A DNA stretch of 64,000 nucleotides from Planctomycetota bacterium (GTDB taxonomy: Bacteria > Planctomycetota > B15-G4), in the NCBI GenBank assembly GCA_029259715.1, contig JAJDEP010000016.1:62001-126000 (forward strand), read 5' to 3'. The notes under the pieces were generated by a model. It searched no databases and had not been told where the DNA came from. It saw nothing but the letters and a program-made list of their open reading frames with translations. A program made the translations under genes and the position numbers. Shown here piece after piece: positions 24,526-33,979 of the stretch (position 1 is the stretch's first letter; each line of letters begins with the position of its first letter).

Positions 24526-24729
24526 TCATCCCTCTTCGTACTTGATGACTTCGACGGGGCAGGCCTCGGCCGCCGCCTTGATGGCGTCGCTGTGGGCGGC
24601 GGGGTCGACGCCGGCCTTCACCACGGCGGTGTCGGAGCCGTCGGGGATCTCGAACACGGCGGGGCAGTTGTCGACGCTGAGCTGGCAGCAGATGCAGCCG
24701 GCCTCGATCCAGACACGCTTGACGGTCAT
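24526..24729 (-). CDS. Small 4Fe-4S ferredoxin
   Basis: 67 residues. Cysteines are in CICCQLSVDNCPAVFE (C12-x2-C15 and a CP downstream) and in AEACPVEVIKYEE, the single-cluster ferredoxin pattern of acidic proteins that donate electrons to oxidoreductases. Its ATG overlaps the stop of the upstream DUF2339 gene (ATGA). The redox partner is not identified; nothing nearby is an obvious acceptor. The downstream spermidine-synthase-like gene starts about 75 bases later. Confidence 0.85.
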   Translation of the reverse strand: MTVKRVWIEAGCICCQLSVDNCPAVFEIPDGSDTAVVKAGVDPAAHSDAIKAAAEACPVEVIKYEEG

Positions 24730-27008
24730 GGGCTCTCTCCTTCTTGGGGTGGCAGGGATGGGGGCGTTCCGGCATCGCCCTGGCGCATGCGCTGGTAGAG
24801 GTAGGACGCGGCCACCAGCAGCAGGCCCAGCGCGAGGAACGAACCCACGCGGTAGCCGGTCTCGAGCCGGGCCATGTCGACCAGGAAGACCTTGCCGACG
24901 GTGATGGCGAAGAGGATCAGGCCGATCCAGCGCAACCCGGGCCGGTGTCGGCGGAACCCGAGGACGAGCAGCGCCGAGGCGTACAGCGCCCAGGTCACGG
25001 AGATGGCGAGCTGCGCGCGGAAGGCCATGTCGACGCGGGGGACGTCGGCGCCGCCGCCGTAGCGACCCCAGCGATGGATCTCCCAGGTGATCTGGAGCAG
25101 CAGCAGGATCAGGCCGAGGAGCGGGGCCCCCCGTGCGGTGCTGCCGCCGATGATGAACCCGCAGACGAAGCACGCGCCGGTGACCATGAGCTCGGCGCCG
25201 AACATGAAGTTGAGGCCGGGGACGAAACCGAGGCGCCGGTCCATGCCCATGACCAGCAGTGCGAACACCAGGGCGGCGGCCCACGGTGCGGCAGGCAGCG
25301 CGTCGACCCACGGGTTGCGGGCATCCGGTGCGCGGGAGGCGCCGCCCCGCGAGACCCCCGCGAGCACACAAGCGTAGACGGCGAGGCCGGCCGCGGCCGC
25401 CGACAGGGCGAACAGCGTGGTGTTGGGGGCGAAGCGCGGGGCCTGGCGGGCCACGGTGGCGAAGCACTCCCAACCGAGCGGCAGGGCGAAAGCCCACAGT
25501 CCCGCCAGCTGCAGCTTCGGGGCCTCGTCGGCGCCGCGCACGGGCGACCGGGCGAGGATGCGGCCGGCCGCGAGCAGGGCCGCACAGGACAGCAGGGCCA
25601 TCAGGAAGTCGGCGTTGAGGAAGGCCGTGACGTCGGCCGCCGCGTGGGTGGAGTGGAAGACCACGCCGCGCAGCGCCCCGAGGAGCAGCATGACCATCCC
25701 CCCGACGACGAGGCCGGGCAGGTCGCGACGCGCGCCCGCGAACACGGCGGCCAGGCCGAGGCCCGACCAGGCGGGGGCCATGCCGCGGCCGTCGAAGAAG
25801 ACCGGCACGGCGATGGCGAAGGCGGCGAGTCCGAAGACGAACAGGATGGCGCTGTCGGGGGTGCGCGCGCCGACGCGGCGGGTGACGACCCAGCCCGCGG
25901 CCATCTGCGCCAGGCCGACTCCCACGATGCCGAGGCCCAGGGCGATGCGGTGCTCGGGCATGAGCAGCGCGTGTCCGGCGCCGAAGGCGAGCAGCGCGGC
26001 GATCAACATCGACCAGAGCGAGGGGGGCGCCACGGCGCGACGCGCGATCAACGCGGGGGCGAGGCAGACCAGCATCACGGCGGTGAGCAGCGCCGTCAGG
26101 CACCACGCACCGACGACGATCCGGTCCGGCCCGAACCAGTGGGCGTACCAATGCAGGAAGTAGACCGCCGAGGCGACGGTGGCCATGACTTCGAGGCCGG
26201 CCCAGCGGCGGGCGACGAGGACGGCGAGCACGCCCCCGTGGAGCACCGCGAGCCACGCGGTGAGCGGGCCGAGGGCGTCGACGTTGGTGCCGAGCAGGGC
26301 CGGGGCCAGGTAGCCGCCCAGGAAGCCGAGCCAGGCCAGGATGCGCGTCCCGCGACGCAGGGCCAGGACGATGCTCAGCGCGGTGATGCTGCCGACGAGG
26401 ACGTACGCCACCGGGAGCTCGATGAGCTCGTAGCGCACGGCCGCGAAGAAGTTGGACAGGTACAGCGTGCCCAGGCCCGCGCCCATGAGGGCGTGCCCGA
26501 ACACCGTGAGCTGCTTGCGCACGAAGCGCTGTCCCCACACCAGCAGGCCGAGGCCGAGGGCCACGCCGATGGACACGCGGGCCGCCGGCTCCAGGCCCCC
26601 GAACCAACCGCGATCGATGGCGAGCTTGAGGAAGAAGCCCACCGCGAAGAGCACGGCCACCACGCCCACGACGAGCATGACGCGTCCGCCGACGAAGGCC
26701 TCGAGGGCGTCGTTCGAACGGGACTTCGTCGCGACCGACTCGGCGGGCTCAGCCGGTGCGCGGGCCGCGGCGGGCGGCGTGGCTCGTTCGGCTGCTGCCG
26801 CCTTCGGCGCGGGCGGCGTCAGCGGCGCGTCCGTGCGCGTGCGCACTCCTGCGGTGTCGGCCGCTTCCCGTGAGCCCTGCCGGCGAACCAGCTCGTCCTC
26901 GAGGGCCTGCAGGCGCCGGGCGGTGCGCGATTGCTGCACCAGCAGGACGACAATCAGGATCGGACACATCGCGAGCGCGAAGACCAGCAGTCCGATCAGT
27001 ACGTCCAC
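24726..27008 (-). CDS. DUF2339 polytopic membrane protein
   Basis: 760 residues. A first helix (IGLLVFALAMCPILIVVLLVQ), a cytoplasmic linker rich in Ala, Pro and Arg with a coiled-coil stretch (residues 30-100), then more than twenty membrane helices starting near GRVMLVVGVVAVLFAVGFFLKLAIDRGWFG. This matches the DUF2339 family, whose function is unknown. GTG at 27006-27008 is chosen because GGGGGGAT lies seven bases upstream; the frame also extends to 27071 without a better ribosome site. Its stop overlaps the ferredoxin start. Confidence 0.8.
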   Translation of the reverse strand: MDVLIGLLVFALAMCPILIVVLLVQQSRTARRLQALEDELVRRQGSREAADTAGVRTRTDAPLTPPAPKAAAAERATPPAAARAPAEPAESVATKSRSNDALEAFVGGRVMLVVGVVAVLFAVGFFLKLAIDRGWFGGLEPAARVSIGVALGLGLLVWGQRFVRKQLTVFGHALMGAGLGTLYLSNFFAAVRYELIELPVAYVLVGSITALSIVLALRRGTRILAWLGFLGGYLAPALLGTNVDALGPLTAWLAVLHGGVLAVLVARRWAGLEVMATVASAVYFLHWYAHWFGPDRIVVGAWCLTALLTAVMLVCLAPALIARRAVAPPSLWSMLIAALLAFGAGHALLMPEHRIALGLGIVGVGLAQMAAGWVVTRRVGARTPDSAILFVFGLAAFAIAVPVFFDGRGMAPAWSGLGLAAVFAGARRDLPGLVVGGMVMLLLGALRGVVFHSTHAAADVTAFLNADFLMALLSCAALLAAGRILARSPVRGADEAPKLQLAGLWAFALPLGWECFATVARQAPRFAPNTTLFALSAAAAGLAVYACVLAGVSRGGASRAPDARNPWVDALPAAPWAAALVFALLVMGMDRRLGFVPGLNFMFGAELMVTGACFVCGFIIGGSTARGAPLLGLILLLLQITWEIHRWGRYGGGADVPRVDMAFRAQLAISVTWALYASALLVLGFRRHRPGLRWIGLILFAITVGKVFLVDMARLETGYRVGSFLALGLLLVAASYLYQRMRQGDAGTPPSLPPQEGESP

Positions 27009-27110
27009 GGTTGGATCCCCCCGATCCCGTGCGTCGCCCGCCACTATAGGAGAGGCGACGAGCCCAGGCATCGGACATCGGAGGAATGCCGGGGCGGCCC
27101 CGGAGCACCA

Positions 27111-28415
27111 TCAGTCCGGCGACGGCCCGGCGGCGAGCCAGGTGGAGAGGCGCTCGACCGCCTCGAACAGCCGCGGAGCGACCCTGCGTGCCCGCGCGAT
27201 CGCTTCGGCGGCGCTGCGGGGGGAATCACCGAAGGCCGCCTGCGCCCCGGCCCCGTCGAAGTCGACGTAGGCGATCCGCAGCAACAACTCCTCGTCCGGT
27301 CGTCCGAACTCTTGTCCGGGCAGCAGGCCCACCTCGATGTCTTCGAGGATCCGTTCGGCGAGTTGCCGGCTCCCGTGGATGCCGCGGGCGGCGAGTCGCT
27401 CGGCGTGGGCCGAGAAGTCCGGGAACAGGTAGAAGCCGCCCAGCGGATCGGCGCATGCCAAGCCTGCGGCGCGCAGGTCGCCCACGAGTCCGTGTCCGAT
27501 GGCTCGCAGCGCGCGCCGGGCCCGGCGCAGATAGTCGTCGATGACGTCGCTGCCGTTGAAGGCGGTGACCGCGGCGTATTGGATCGGCGCGCTCGTGGAG
27601 GTGAACGTCTCGCTGGCGGCGGAGGCCATGGCGTCGAGCAGCCAGCGCAGCGCGGAGGGGAACGAGAACGTGCCCAAGCGCCAACCGCCGGCGCCGCACC
27701 ACTTGCTCAGGCCGCTCGAGACGATGGTGCCCTCCGGGTAGAAGCGCGCGATGGAGACGTGCTGGCCGCGGTGGTGCAGCGGGCCGTAGATCTCGTCCGA
27801 GAGCAGCACCACCCGGTGCTCACGGGCGGCCCGCGCCAGGGCGCGCAGTTCCTCCAGGCGGTAGGTGCCCCCGGTGGGGTTGCTCGGATAGTTGAGCACG
27901 ACGATGCGGGGTCGGCCGGTGTCCTCGCGGCAGAGGCGGGCCAGGCCGTCGGCCGAGAGCTGCCAGCCGTCATCCTCGCGGGTGTGGATGAGTTGCACGC
28001 GTCGACCGATGATGCGGGCCTGCGGTGCGTAGCTGACCCAAGCGGGCGTGGGGATCACCAGGTCGCCGTAGTACACGAGCTGCAGCAGGAACATGAGCTC
28101 CTTGCTGCCGGGCCCGATGAGCACGTCCTCGGCATCCCGCTCCACGCCGTCGACCCGGGCGTGATAGGCGGCGACGGCTTCGCGCAGCGCCGGCAGGCCC
28201 CGCACCGGCAGGTAGTCCTTCTCGGCCGCGTGTCGACGCAGCGCCTCGACGACCGGTTCGGGCACGGGGAAGGGCGACTGCCCCAGGCCCAGACCGATGA
28301 CGTCGTGTCCCTCGCGGCGCAACTGCTGGCAGCGCTGGTGGATCGCCACCGTGGCCGAGTTGGGCATGCCCCTCACGTTGAGGTTGAGATGGACGTCGAG
28401 GGGCGTGCGCTTCAT
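27111..28415 (-). CDS. PLP-dependent aminotransferase (fold type I)
   Basis: 434 residues, cytoplasmic. Transfers an amino group between an amino acid and a 2-oxo acid. Landmarks: IGLGLGQSPFPVPEPV (start of the class I/II fold), LIGPGSKELMF, NYPSNPTGGTY (substrate carboxylate/PLP asparagine), LSDEIYGPLHHRG (Asp contacting pyridine N), and the PLP lysine in SGLSKWCGAGGWRLG (Lys238). Class I aminotransferase, closest to the AspC/arginine-aminotransferase-like set; the substrate cannot be read from sequence. The window also contains a separate lysJ. ATG 28413-28415 is used. Confidence 0.85.
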   Translation of the reverse strand: MKRTPLDVHLNLNVRGMPNSATVAIHQRCQQLRREGHDVIGLGLGQSPFPVPEPVVEALRRHAAEKDYLPVRGLPALREAVAAYHARVDGVERDAEDVLIGPGSKELMFLLQLVYYGDLVIPTPAWVSYAPQARIIGRRVQLIHTREDDGWQLSADGLARLCREDTGRPRIVVLNYPSNPTGGTYRLEELRALARAAREHRVVLLSDEIYGPLHHRGQHVSIARFYPEGTIVSSGLSKWCGAGGWRLGTFSFPSALRWLLDAMASAASETFTSTSAPIQYAAVTAFNGSDVIDDYLRRARRALRAIGHGLVGDLRAAGLACADPLGGFYLFPDFSAHAERLAARGIHGSRQLAERILEDIEVGLLPGQEFGRPDEELLLRIAYVDFDGAGAQAAFGDSPRSAAEAIARARRVAPRLFEAVERLSTWLAAGPSPD

Positions 28416-28676
28416 GGATGGCGACTCTCTGCAGGGGCCGGGCCCGTCTCCGGGCCGGGCGTCCGGTGGGTGACGCATCGAGTCTATGGGAGCCTCAGGC
28501 GGGCCGGGCCAACTCGTCACTCGATTCTTCGCCGTTCTCCGGCGCCGCCCCCCGAGGGTCTCGCGCCGGTTCGCGTCGGCCCGCCGCACGGGCCTTGTTA
28601 GGCTGACCCGCTCGCGCGCCCGCGGTGTGACCACGATCCGTGTGAGCGCGCGGTGGACGCGGGAAGGCGAGGGGAC

Positions 28677-29438
28677 ATGCCGGCGATCGAGTGGTGCCAG
28701 GTCGGGAGGGACTTCGTCGACGACCGGGGCGAGGTCGTGCGCGCCGTCGATGGCGTGAGCCTCGCGGTGGAGGAGGGCGAGACCCTGTGCCTGATCGGCA
28801 CCAGCGGTTCGGGCAAGACCACCCTGCTGAAGATGGTCAACCGGCTCGTCGTGCCGACCCTCGGGCGGGTGACGGTGGGCGGGCAGGACGTCAGCCTGGC
28901 CGATGTCATCGCGCTGCGTCGGGGCCTGGGTTACGTGATCCAGTCGGGCGGGTTGCTCCCGCACCTCGACGTGGCCGCCAACGTCGGGCTGCTCGGCGTG
29001 CTGGAGGGCTGGGAGGCGCCGCGCATCGAGGCGCGGGTGCGCGCGCTGCTCGAGCTGGTGAACCTGTCGCCCGAGACCTTCGCGCACCGTCGGCCGGCGG
29101 AGTTGTCGGGGGGCGAGCGCCAACGGGTGGGCGTGGCCCGGGCCCTCGTCCTCGACCCGCCGGTGCTGCTCATGGACGAGCCCTTCGGCGCCCTCGATCC
29201 GCTCACCCGCGCCGACCTGCGCCGCGAGTTCGCCGGGCTGAAGCGGGCCGTGGACAAGACCATCGTGCTGGTCACCCACGATCTGGCCGAGGCCTTCGCG
29301 CTGGGAGACCGCATGGCGTTGCTCGACGGGGGCCGGCTGGCACAGGTCGGCACGGCGTCGGACCTGCGCGAACGCCCGGCCGACGACTTCGTGCGGCGCT
29401 TCCTCGAGGCGCACTTCGGGGAGCCGTCCCATGGGTGA
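28677..29438 (+). CDS. Osmoprotectant-type ABC importer, ATP-binding subunit (OpuCA-like)
   Basis: 253 residues. Walker A GTSGSGKTTLLK (about 42-53), Q-loop VIQSGGLLPHLDV, signature LSGGERQRV, Walker B VLLMDEPFGALDP and the switch His in VTHDLAEA. No CBS domains follow, so the regulatory tail of OpuA/OpuCA is absent. It overlaps the fused permease gene by eight bases. Start 28677 is preceded by GGGAAGGCGAGGGG. Family substrates are betaine, choline, carnitine or ergothioneine; which applies is unknown. Confidence 0.9.
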   Translation: MPAIEWCQVGRDFVDDRGEVVRAVDGVSLAVEEGETLCLIGTSGSGKTTLLKMVNRLVVPTLGRVTVGGQDVSLADVIALRRGLGYVIQSGGLLPHLDVAANVGLLGVLEGWEAPRIEARVRALLELVNLSPETFAHRRPAELSGGERQRVGVARALVLDPPVLLMDEPFGALDPLTRADLRREFAGLKRAVDKTIVLVTHDLAEAFALGDRMALLDGGRLAQVGTASDLRERPADDFVRRFLEAHFGEPSHG

Positions 29439-31074
29439 GCGGGCCCGGGGTCGCGGATTCCTTTCGACCGTCCTGTCGGCAGGGGGCCTGGTCCTGGCGC
29501 TCCTGGTCGTGCCGGCGGCCGCCACGCCCCTTGCGGTCACTGCCCCCGCAGCCCCCGCAGCGATGGTCACGCCCGCCGAAGACACCATCGTCGTGGGCAG
29601 CAAGAACTTCACCGAGAACCGCATCCTCGCGGAGGTCATGGCGGCGCTCATCGAGGCGCACACCGAGCTCGACGTGCAGCTCGCGGACGGGCTGGTGGGC
29701 ACCATGGTCGTGTTCGAGGCGCTGCGCACCGGCGAGATCGACATCTACCCCGAGTACACCGGCACCGGCTGGGCCGTGATCCTGGGTGAGACGGGGGTCG
29801 CGCGGGATCCGCTGCGCACCTACGTGCACGTGGCGGCGGAGTATGAGCGGCGCTTCGCGCTGACGTGGCTGCAGCCCTTCGGCTTCGCCAACAGCTATGC
29901 CCTGGCGGTGCGCAGCGAGCTGGCCGAGCGCCATGGCTTGCGCCGCATCTCCGACCTGGCGCCGCTGGCGGGAGAGCTGACGGTGGGCGTCAGCCATGAA
30001 TTCCTCGACCGCGGCGACGGTTGGCGCGGGCTGGTCGCCGCCTACGGACTGAACGTGGGCGACGTGCGCGGCATGGATCACGGGCTGGCCTTCGAGTCCA
30101 TCGCCGCCGGTGAGATCGACGTCATCGACGCCTGGACCACCGACGGCAAGCTGCTGCGCTTCGACGTGACCGTGCTCGAGGACGACCTGCGCTTCTGGCC
30201 GCCCTACGACTGTGCGCCGGTGGTGCGGGCCGAGACGCTGCGCCGGCACCCCGAGCTGCGGGCGCTGCTCGATCGCCTCGCCGGACGCCTCGACGAGACG
30301 CGCATGCAGCAGCTCAATCTCGCCGTCGAGCAGGACGGTCGCTCGTTCCGGGACGTCGCGCGGGGATTCCTGCGGGACGAAGGGCTGCTCGGCCCGGGCG
30401 CGGACGGCGACGACCCCGGCGCCGCGCCGGGTGAGCGTCGCGGCGACCTCGCCCGCTTCGTGAGCGGACGAATCGGCATCACGGCCGACCTGGTGGGCCG
30501 ACACCTCGCGCTCACCGTGGGGTCCGTCGTGGTGGCGGCCCTGCTCGCGGTGCCGCTGGGCGTGTGGCTGACCCGTCGTCGTCGCTGGGCCGGGCTCGTG
30601 CTCGGCGTCGCCGGCGTGATCCAGACGGTGCCGAGCCTCGCGCTGCTGGCCTTCATGATCCCGGTGCTCGGCCTGGGCCTCGACGCCGCCTACGCCGCGC
30701 TGATCCTCTACGCGCTGCTGCCGATCCTGCGCAACACCTACACGGGCATCCTCGAGGTCGACGGCGACGTGGTCGAGGCGGCCGTGGGCATGGGGCTCAC
30801 ACCGGGACAGGTGCTGCGGCGGGTCGAGCTGCCCCTGGCGGCGCGCACGATCATGGCCGGCGTGCGCACGGCGACGGTCATCACCATCGGCGTCGCGACC
30901 CTGGCGGCCTTCATCGGCGCGGGCGGTCTGGGCGAACCCATCGTCACGGGGCTCGCGCTCAACGACACTCGGCTGATTCTGGCCGGAGCCGTGCCGGCGG
31001 CCCTGCTCGCCCTGGCGGCGGACTTTGTGCTCGGGCGGGTCGAGCGGCGGCTCGCGCCCGGCGGTGCGCGTTAG
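29431..31074 (+). CDS. Osmoprotectant-type ABC importer, fused binding protein and permease
   Basis: 547 residues. Signal-like segment, then a periplasmic binding domain (about 50-340) starting IVVGSKNFTENRILAEVM with YPEYTGTGW, as in OpuCC/ProX-type proteins; then a permease domain (about 350-535) with the EAA-like loop VVEAAVGMGLTPGQVLRRVELPLA. In EgtU/BilEB-type fusions the usual order is permease then binding domain; here it is reversed. Electrochemically it would couple to the preceding ATPase. Substrate is not readable from sequence. The eight-base overlap with the ATPase gene indicates one transcript. Confidence 0.88.
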   Translation: MGERARGRGFLSTVLSAGGLVLALLVVPAAATPLAVTAPAAPAAMVTPAEDTIVVGSKNFTENRILAEVMAALIEAHTELDVQLADGLVGTMVVFEALRTGEIDIYPEYTGTGWAVILGETGVARDPLRTYVHVAAEYERRFALTWLQPFGFANSYALAVRSELAERHGLRRISDLAPLAGELTVGVSHEFLDRGDGWRGLVAAYGLNVGDVRGMDHGLAFESIAAGEIDVIDAWTTDGKLLRFDVTVLEDDLRFWPPYDCAPVVRAETLRRHPELRALLDRLAGRLDETRMQQLNLAVEQDGRSFRDVARGFLRDEGLLGPGADGDDPGAAPGERRGDLARFVSGRIGITADLVGRHLALTVGSVVVAALLAVPLGVWLTRRRRWAGLVLGVAGVIQTVPSLALLAFMIPVLGLGLDAAYAALILYALLPILRNTYTGILEVDGDVVEAAVGMGLTPGQVLRRVELPLAARTIMAGVRTATVITIGVATLAAFIGAGGLGEPIVTGLALNDTRLILAGAVPAALLALAADFVLGRVERRLAPGGAR

Positions 31075-31089
31075 ACCAGCGGAACCCCG

Positions 31090-32475
31090 CTACTTCGTCG
31101 GGCCGCAGGGGATCGGTTCACACGGCGGGTCGCTTGGCGGCACGGTGACGAGGGTCACCGAGTTCGACAGGAACTGGCTGTCGTCGGGGCGGATGGACGC
31201 CGCCTGCATGATCATCGTCAGCCCCACCGGCAGGGTGGCCGGGATCGTCACCGGCACCGAACCCTCGCCGCTGGCGGGCAGGGAGCCGAGCACGATCAAC
31301 GTGAGGGGCTCGACCAGCAGCGGGTTGGCGCCCCACTCGGGGAAGGGCGCGAGCAAGGGCTCGAGGCCCGCGAGCAGGATGATCTTCGCGCCGGCCACGT
31401 CGAAGATGTCGATGGAGGGCGTGAATCCGATCAGCTCGATGCCGCCGTCGAAGTGCAGGTTGGTCTCGCGCGGGATGATGTCGGTGAGCGTGCCGGTCAC
31501 GGTGGTGGGCGGCGCATCGTCGATGCATCCGCCGAATCCGCCGATGATCTGCACCTCGGGATCGATGCGCGCGTTGCCTCCGGCGAGCACGCGCACGGCC
31601 GTGGCCGGGTCGCCCTGCAGCGGACAGTTCGGCGAACCGGACTGGCTCAGCGAGCCGATGCCCGCCCCGCCGCCGAAGATCTCGGAGAGGATGATGCCGT
31701 TGAAGACGAGCTCGCCGCCGGGACGCACCACGAAGCCCTCCGCGCCGTCGCCGCCGGTCCAGTGCACGCCCTCGGGGCTGAACAGGGCGCGGCCGCCCCA
31801 CCCGCCCCGTACGCGGCCGTTGGCGTGGTGCACCAGGCTGCCGCTGCCCACGAGGATGCCCACCCCGCCGGACCCGCCGTTCTCGGCGCCGGCCACGCCC
31901 TTCACGCCGTTGGCCCCGTCAATGGACGAGGTCTCGATCTCCATGCGGGAGTTGAGCACGCGCAGGCCGTCACGTCCGGTGTCGATGCCGCCGTTGATGG
32001 CCAGGGCATGCAGCCGCACGTCGGCGCAGTTGACCACCTCCATGGTCCATTGATCGCCGGGCCCGATGGGCGGTTCGTTGTTGGCGTGGACGTGGACGTC
32101 GGAGCCCATGACCGTGCCCGCGCAGTCGTTGATGTAAAGGAAGGTGGGGGTGAGCGCGGTGATCGAGGCGGTCTCGCCCGCGTCGATGCCGTGGATGAAC
32201 ACGGGCCCGGTGATCTGCACGTTGTTGGTCGGGCTGATCTGCTCGGCCACCACGGTGACCGGCCGGTCGATGACGAAGCCGGCGTAGGCGCCGTTGCGGA
32301 TGCGGATGATGTCGCCGTCGCTCGCCGCGTCGAGGGCGTCCTGCACGGTGAGGAAGGCGCCGGCGGGACCGCTCTGGTCGACGATGAGCGTGTCGGCGGC
32401 GGCGGCGGGCGCGAGCAAGAAGACCAGCGCGATGAGCGCGACGAGCAGACTGAGAGCGCGGACGTTCGGGATCAT
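31090..32475 (-). CDS. Secreted parallel-beta-helix (pectin-lyase-fold) protein
   Basis: 461 residues with a signal peptide (ALSLLVALIALVFLLAPAAAA). The start of the mature part, FLTVQDALDAASDGDIIRIRNGAYAGFVIDRPVTVVAE, is the classic opening of right-handed beta-helix proteins in planctomycetes. Glycine-rich repeats follow to about residue 330, then a beta-sandwich-like tail. No catalytic motif is recognised. ATG 32473-32475 is used; GTG at 32484 is possible, and GGAGGAGAGG lies upstream. Single leftward gene, separated by 172 bases from its upstream neighbour. Confidence 0.7.
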   Translation of the reverse strand: MIPNVRALSLLVALIALVFLLAPAAAADTLIVDQSGPAGAFLTVQDALDAASDGDIIRIRNGAYAGFVIDRPVTVVAEQISPTNNVQITGPVFIHGIDAGETASITALTPTFLYINDCAGTVMGSDVHVHANNEPPIGPGDQWTMEVVNCADVRLHALAINGGIDTGRDGLRVLNSRMEIETSSIDGANGVKGVAGAENGGSGGVGILVGSGSLVHHANGRVRGGWGGRALFSPEGVHWTGGDGAEGFVVRPGGELVFNGIILSEIFGGGAGIGSLSQSGSPNCPLQGDPATAVRVLAGGNARIDPEVQIIGGFGGCIDDAPPTTVTGTLTDIIPRETNLHFDGGIELIGFTPSIDIFDVAGAKIILLAGLEPLLAPFPEWGANPLLVEPLTLIVLGSLPASGEGSVPVTIPATLPVGLTMIMQAASIRPDDSQFLSNSVTLVTVPPSDPPCEPIPCGPTK

Positions 32476-32647
32476 GAGTGACACCTCTCCTCCAAGGGGC
32501 GGCGGTCACCCGTGGGTGGCGCGCGGCCATGCAGCCCGAGCCGACATCCTATCAGCGGTGTCGGAGCGCGGGAGCCGCGGTGTGACCGGACCTGGGACGC
32601 CGGTGCCGTGCTCGGCGCACCCCTCGGCGCGCACGGTTCCGTCCGCG

Positions 32648-33796
32648 TCAGCGACCGCCCACCACGTACACGATCACGATGAGGGCCACGACGGCCATCA
32701 ACACGAGGCCCAGCAGCGAGATCCGCAGTCCTCCGTCCTCGCCCCGCTCCACCGGGAAGGCCGGCGGCGGGACCTCGAGCACCGGCGGTGGCGCGGGCGA
32801 CCAGGGCTCCGCGACGGACGAGCCGGTGACGATCAAGGGCAGCGCCGGGGCGATCAGGGTCACGTACCCGGCAGCGCCGCCTCCGCGCCCCGGGCGATAG
32901 GCGCTGAACATGATCTTGGGCACGAACTCCACGGCCGATGAGGTGGGTGAGAGTTGGTACCTGATGTCGCGGCTCGAAGGCGTGCGCCTCTCGTCGATGT
33001 CGATGAGATGGAAGCCGTCGAGATCGGCGAGGTCCGGGGGCGTGAAGAGACCGTCGGCGCCGCGACCGCGCACCGTGAGGGTGAGCGTCAGCAGGCCGCC
33101 CGCCTCGAGGCGGGCGTGGTCGGTGCGCGCGGACACGGTGAAGTCCCCGACGGCGCCGCCGAAGCCGAGCGGCCGGCCAGTCTCCGGAAGCGCTCCCACG
33201 ACAACGTCCAGCGGCGCCCCCTCCACGGCCGCCTCGCGCCGATCGACGGGGACACGGCCGTCGACGAAGAGGTCCTCGAACTCCGTCGCGTAAGCGAGCC
33301 GCAACACCGGCGCCGGGAAGGAGAGCGTGCCGGGATACTCGGCCGCGAGGCGCCGCCGCCGCTGCACGACGACGAAGCGACGTCCATCGATGAGGCGGTC
33401 GGGCAGGCGCTCGCCGGTGACGACCTCGCCATCGAGGGCGAAGGTGGGGCGCCCGCCGCCGGTCTCCGCCACCGGCAGCGGGTCGCCCGGCGACACCGAC
33501 GGCAAGGGCGCCGATCGAGGTTCGTCGAGGACGACGAGGCCGGAGGTCACCGTGGCCCAGGGCGACTCGAGCTGCACATCGAGGTCGAGCTCGCGGCGGA
33601 ACAACGGCACGACCTGCTGCTCGAGGAAGTCGGCCTCGATGCTGAAGCGCAGGCGCAGCTCGAAGGGCTCGCCCACCAGGGGCGCGGCGGGCTCCGACTC
33701 CCAGGCGAGCAGGACGCGGCCGTCGAGATCGTCCGGCACGTCGAGATCGCCCGGTAGGGGGGCGAGGCACAAGAGCAGGGCGAGCAGCGCGATCAC
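32648..33796 (-). CDS. BatD-like membrane-anchored protein
   Basis: 382 residues. Signal (ALLALLLCLAPLPG), three predicted beta-sandwich domains and a C-terminal helix (LLGLVLMAVVALIVIVYVVGG). Blocks such as PAAPLVGEPFELRLRF, SVSPGDPLPVAETGG and GRGADGLFTPPDLADLDGFHLID fit the Pfam BatD ('oxygen tolerance') family. The other bat genes are not adjacent. The gene has no ATG near its signal; GTG at 33794-33796 is used. Function beyond envelope assembly or stress is unknown. Confidence 0.65.
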   Translation of the reverse strand: MIALLALLLCLAPLPGDLDVPDDLDGRVLLAWESEPAAPLVGEPFELRLRFSIEADFLEQQVVPLFRRELDLDVQLESPWATVTSGLVVLDEPRSAPLPSVSPGDPLPVAETGGGRPTFALDGEVVTGERLPDRLIDGRRFVVVQRRRRLAAEYPGTLSFPAPVLRLAYATEFEDLFVDGRVPVDRREAAVEGAPLDVVVGALPETGRPLGFGGAVGDFTVSARTDHARLEAGGLLTLTLTVRGRGADGLFTPPDLADLDGFHLIDIDERRTPSSRDIRYQLSPTSSAVEFVPKIMFSAYRPGRGGGAAGYVTLIAPALPLIVTGSSVAEPWSPAPPPVLEVPPPAFPVERGEDGGLRISLLGLVLMAVVALIVIVYVVGGR

Positions 33797-33979
33797 GTGG
33801 TGGTCGTCACCGAAGGGCGGGAATCGGGCGGTGGGCGGCCGATGGCCTCGAGGGGAACGCCGAGCGTAACCGGTGCGGATGCCGACCCGTCCTGTGGCGG
33901 GTGGGGCGGGACCCCGCCACGGCGCATTGACGCCTCCTTCCCGGGGCCTAAGTTGGAGGCCTCCCCCGGGTCCCGATCC

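Noticed and set aside
24744..26873. A 709-codon rightward frame rich in Glu, Gly and Gln
   Set aside because: Antisense shadow of the DUF2339 membrane protein; composition is that expected opposite hydrophobic codons in GC-rich DNA.
28416..28676. RNA gene or riboswitch in the 261-base divergent gap
   Set aside because: No tRNA-like arms, conserved aptamer core or strong hairpin was visible; treated as a plain divergent promoter region.
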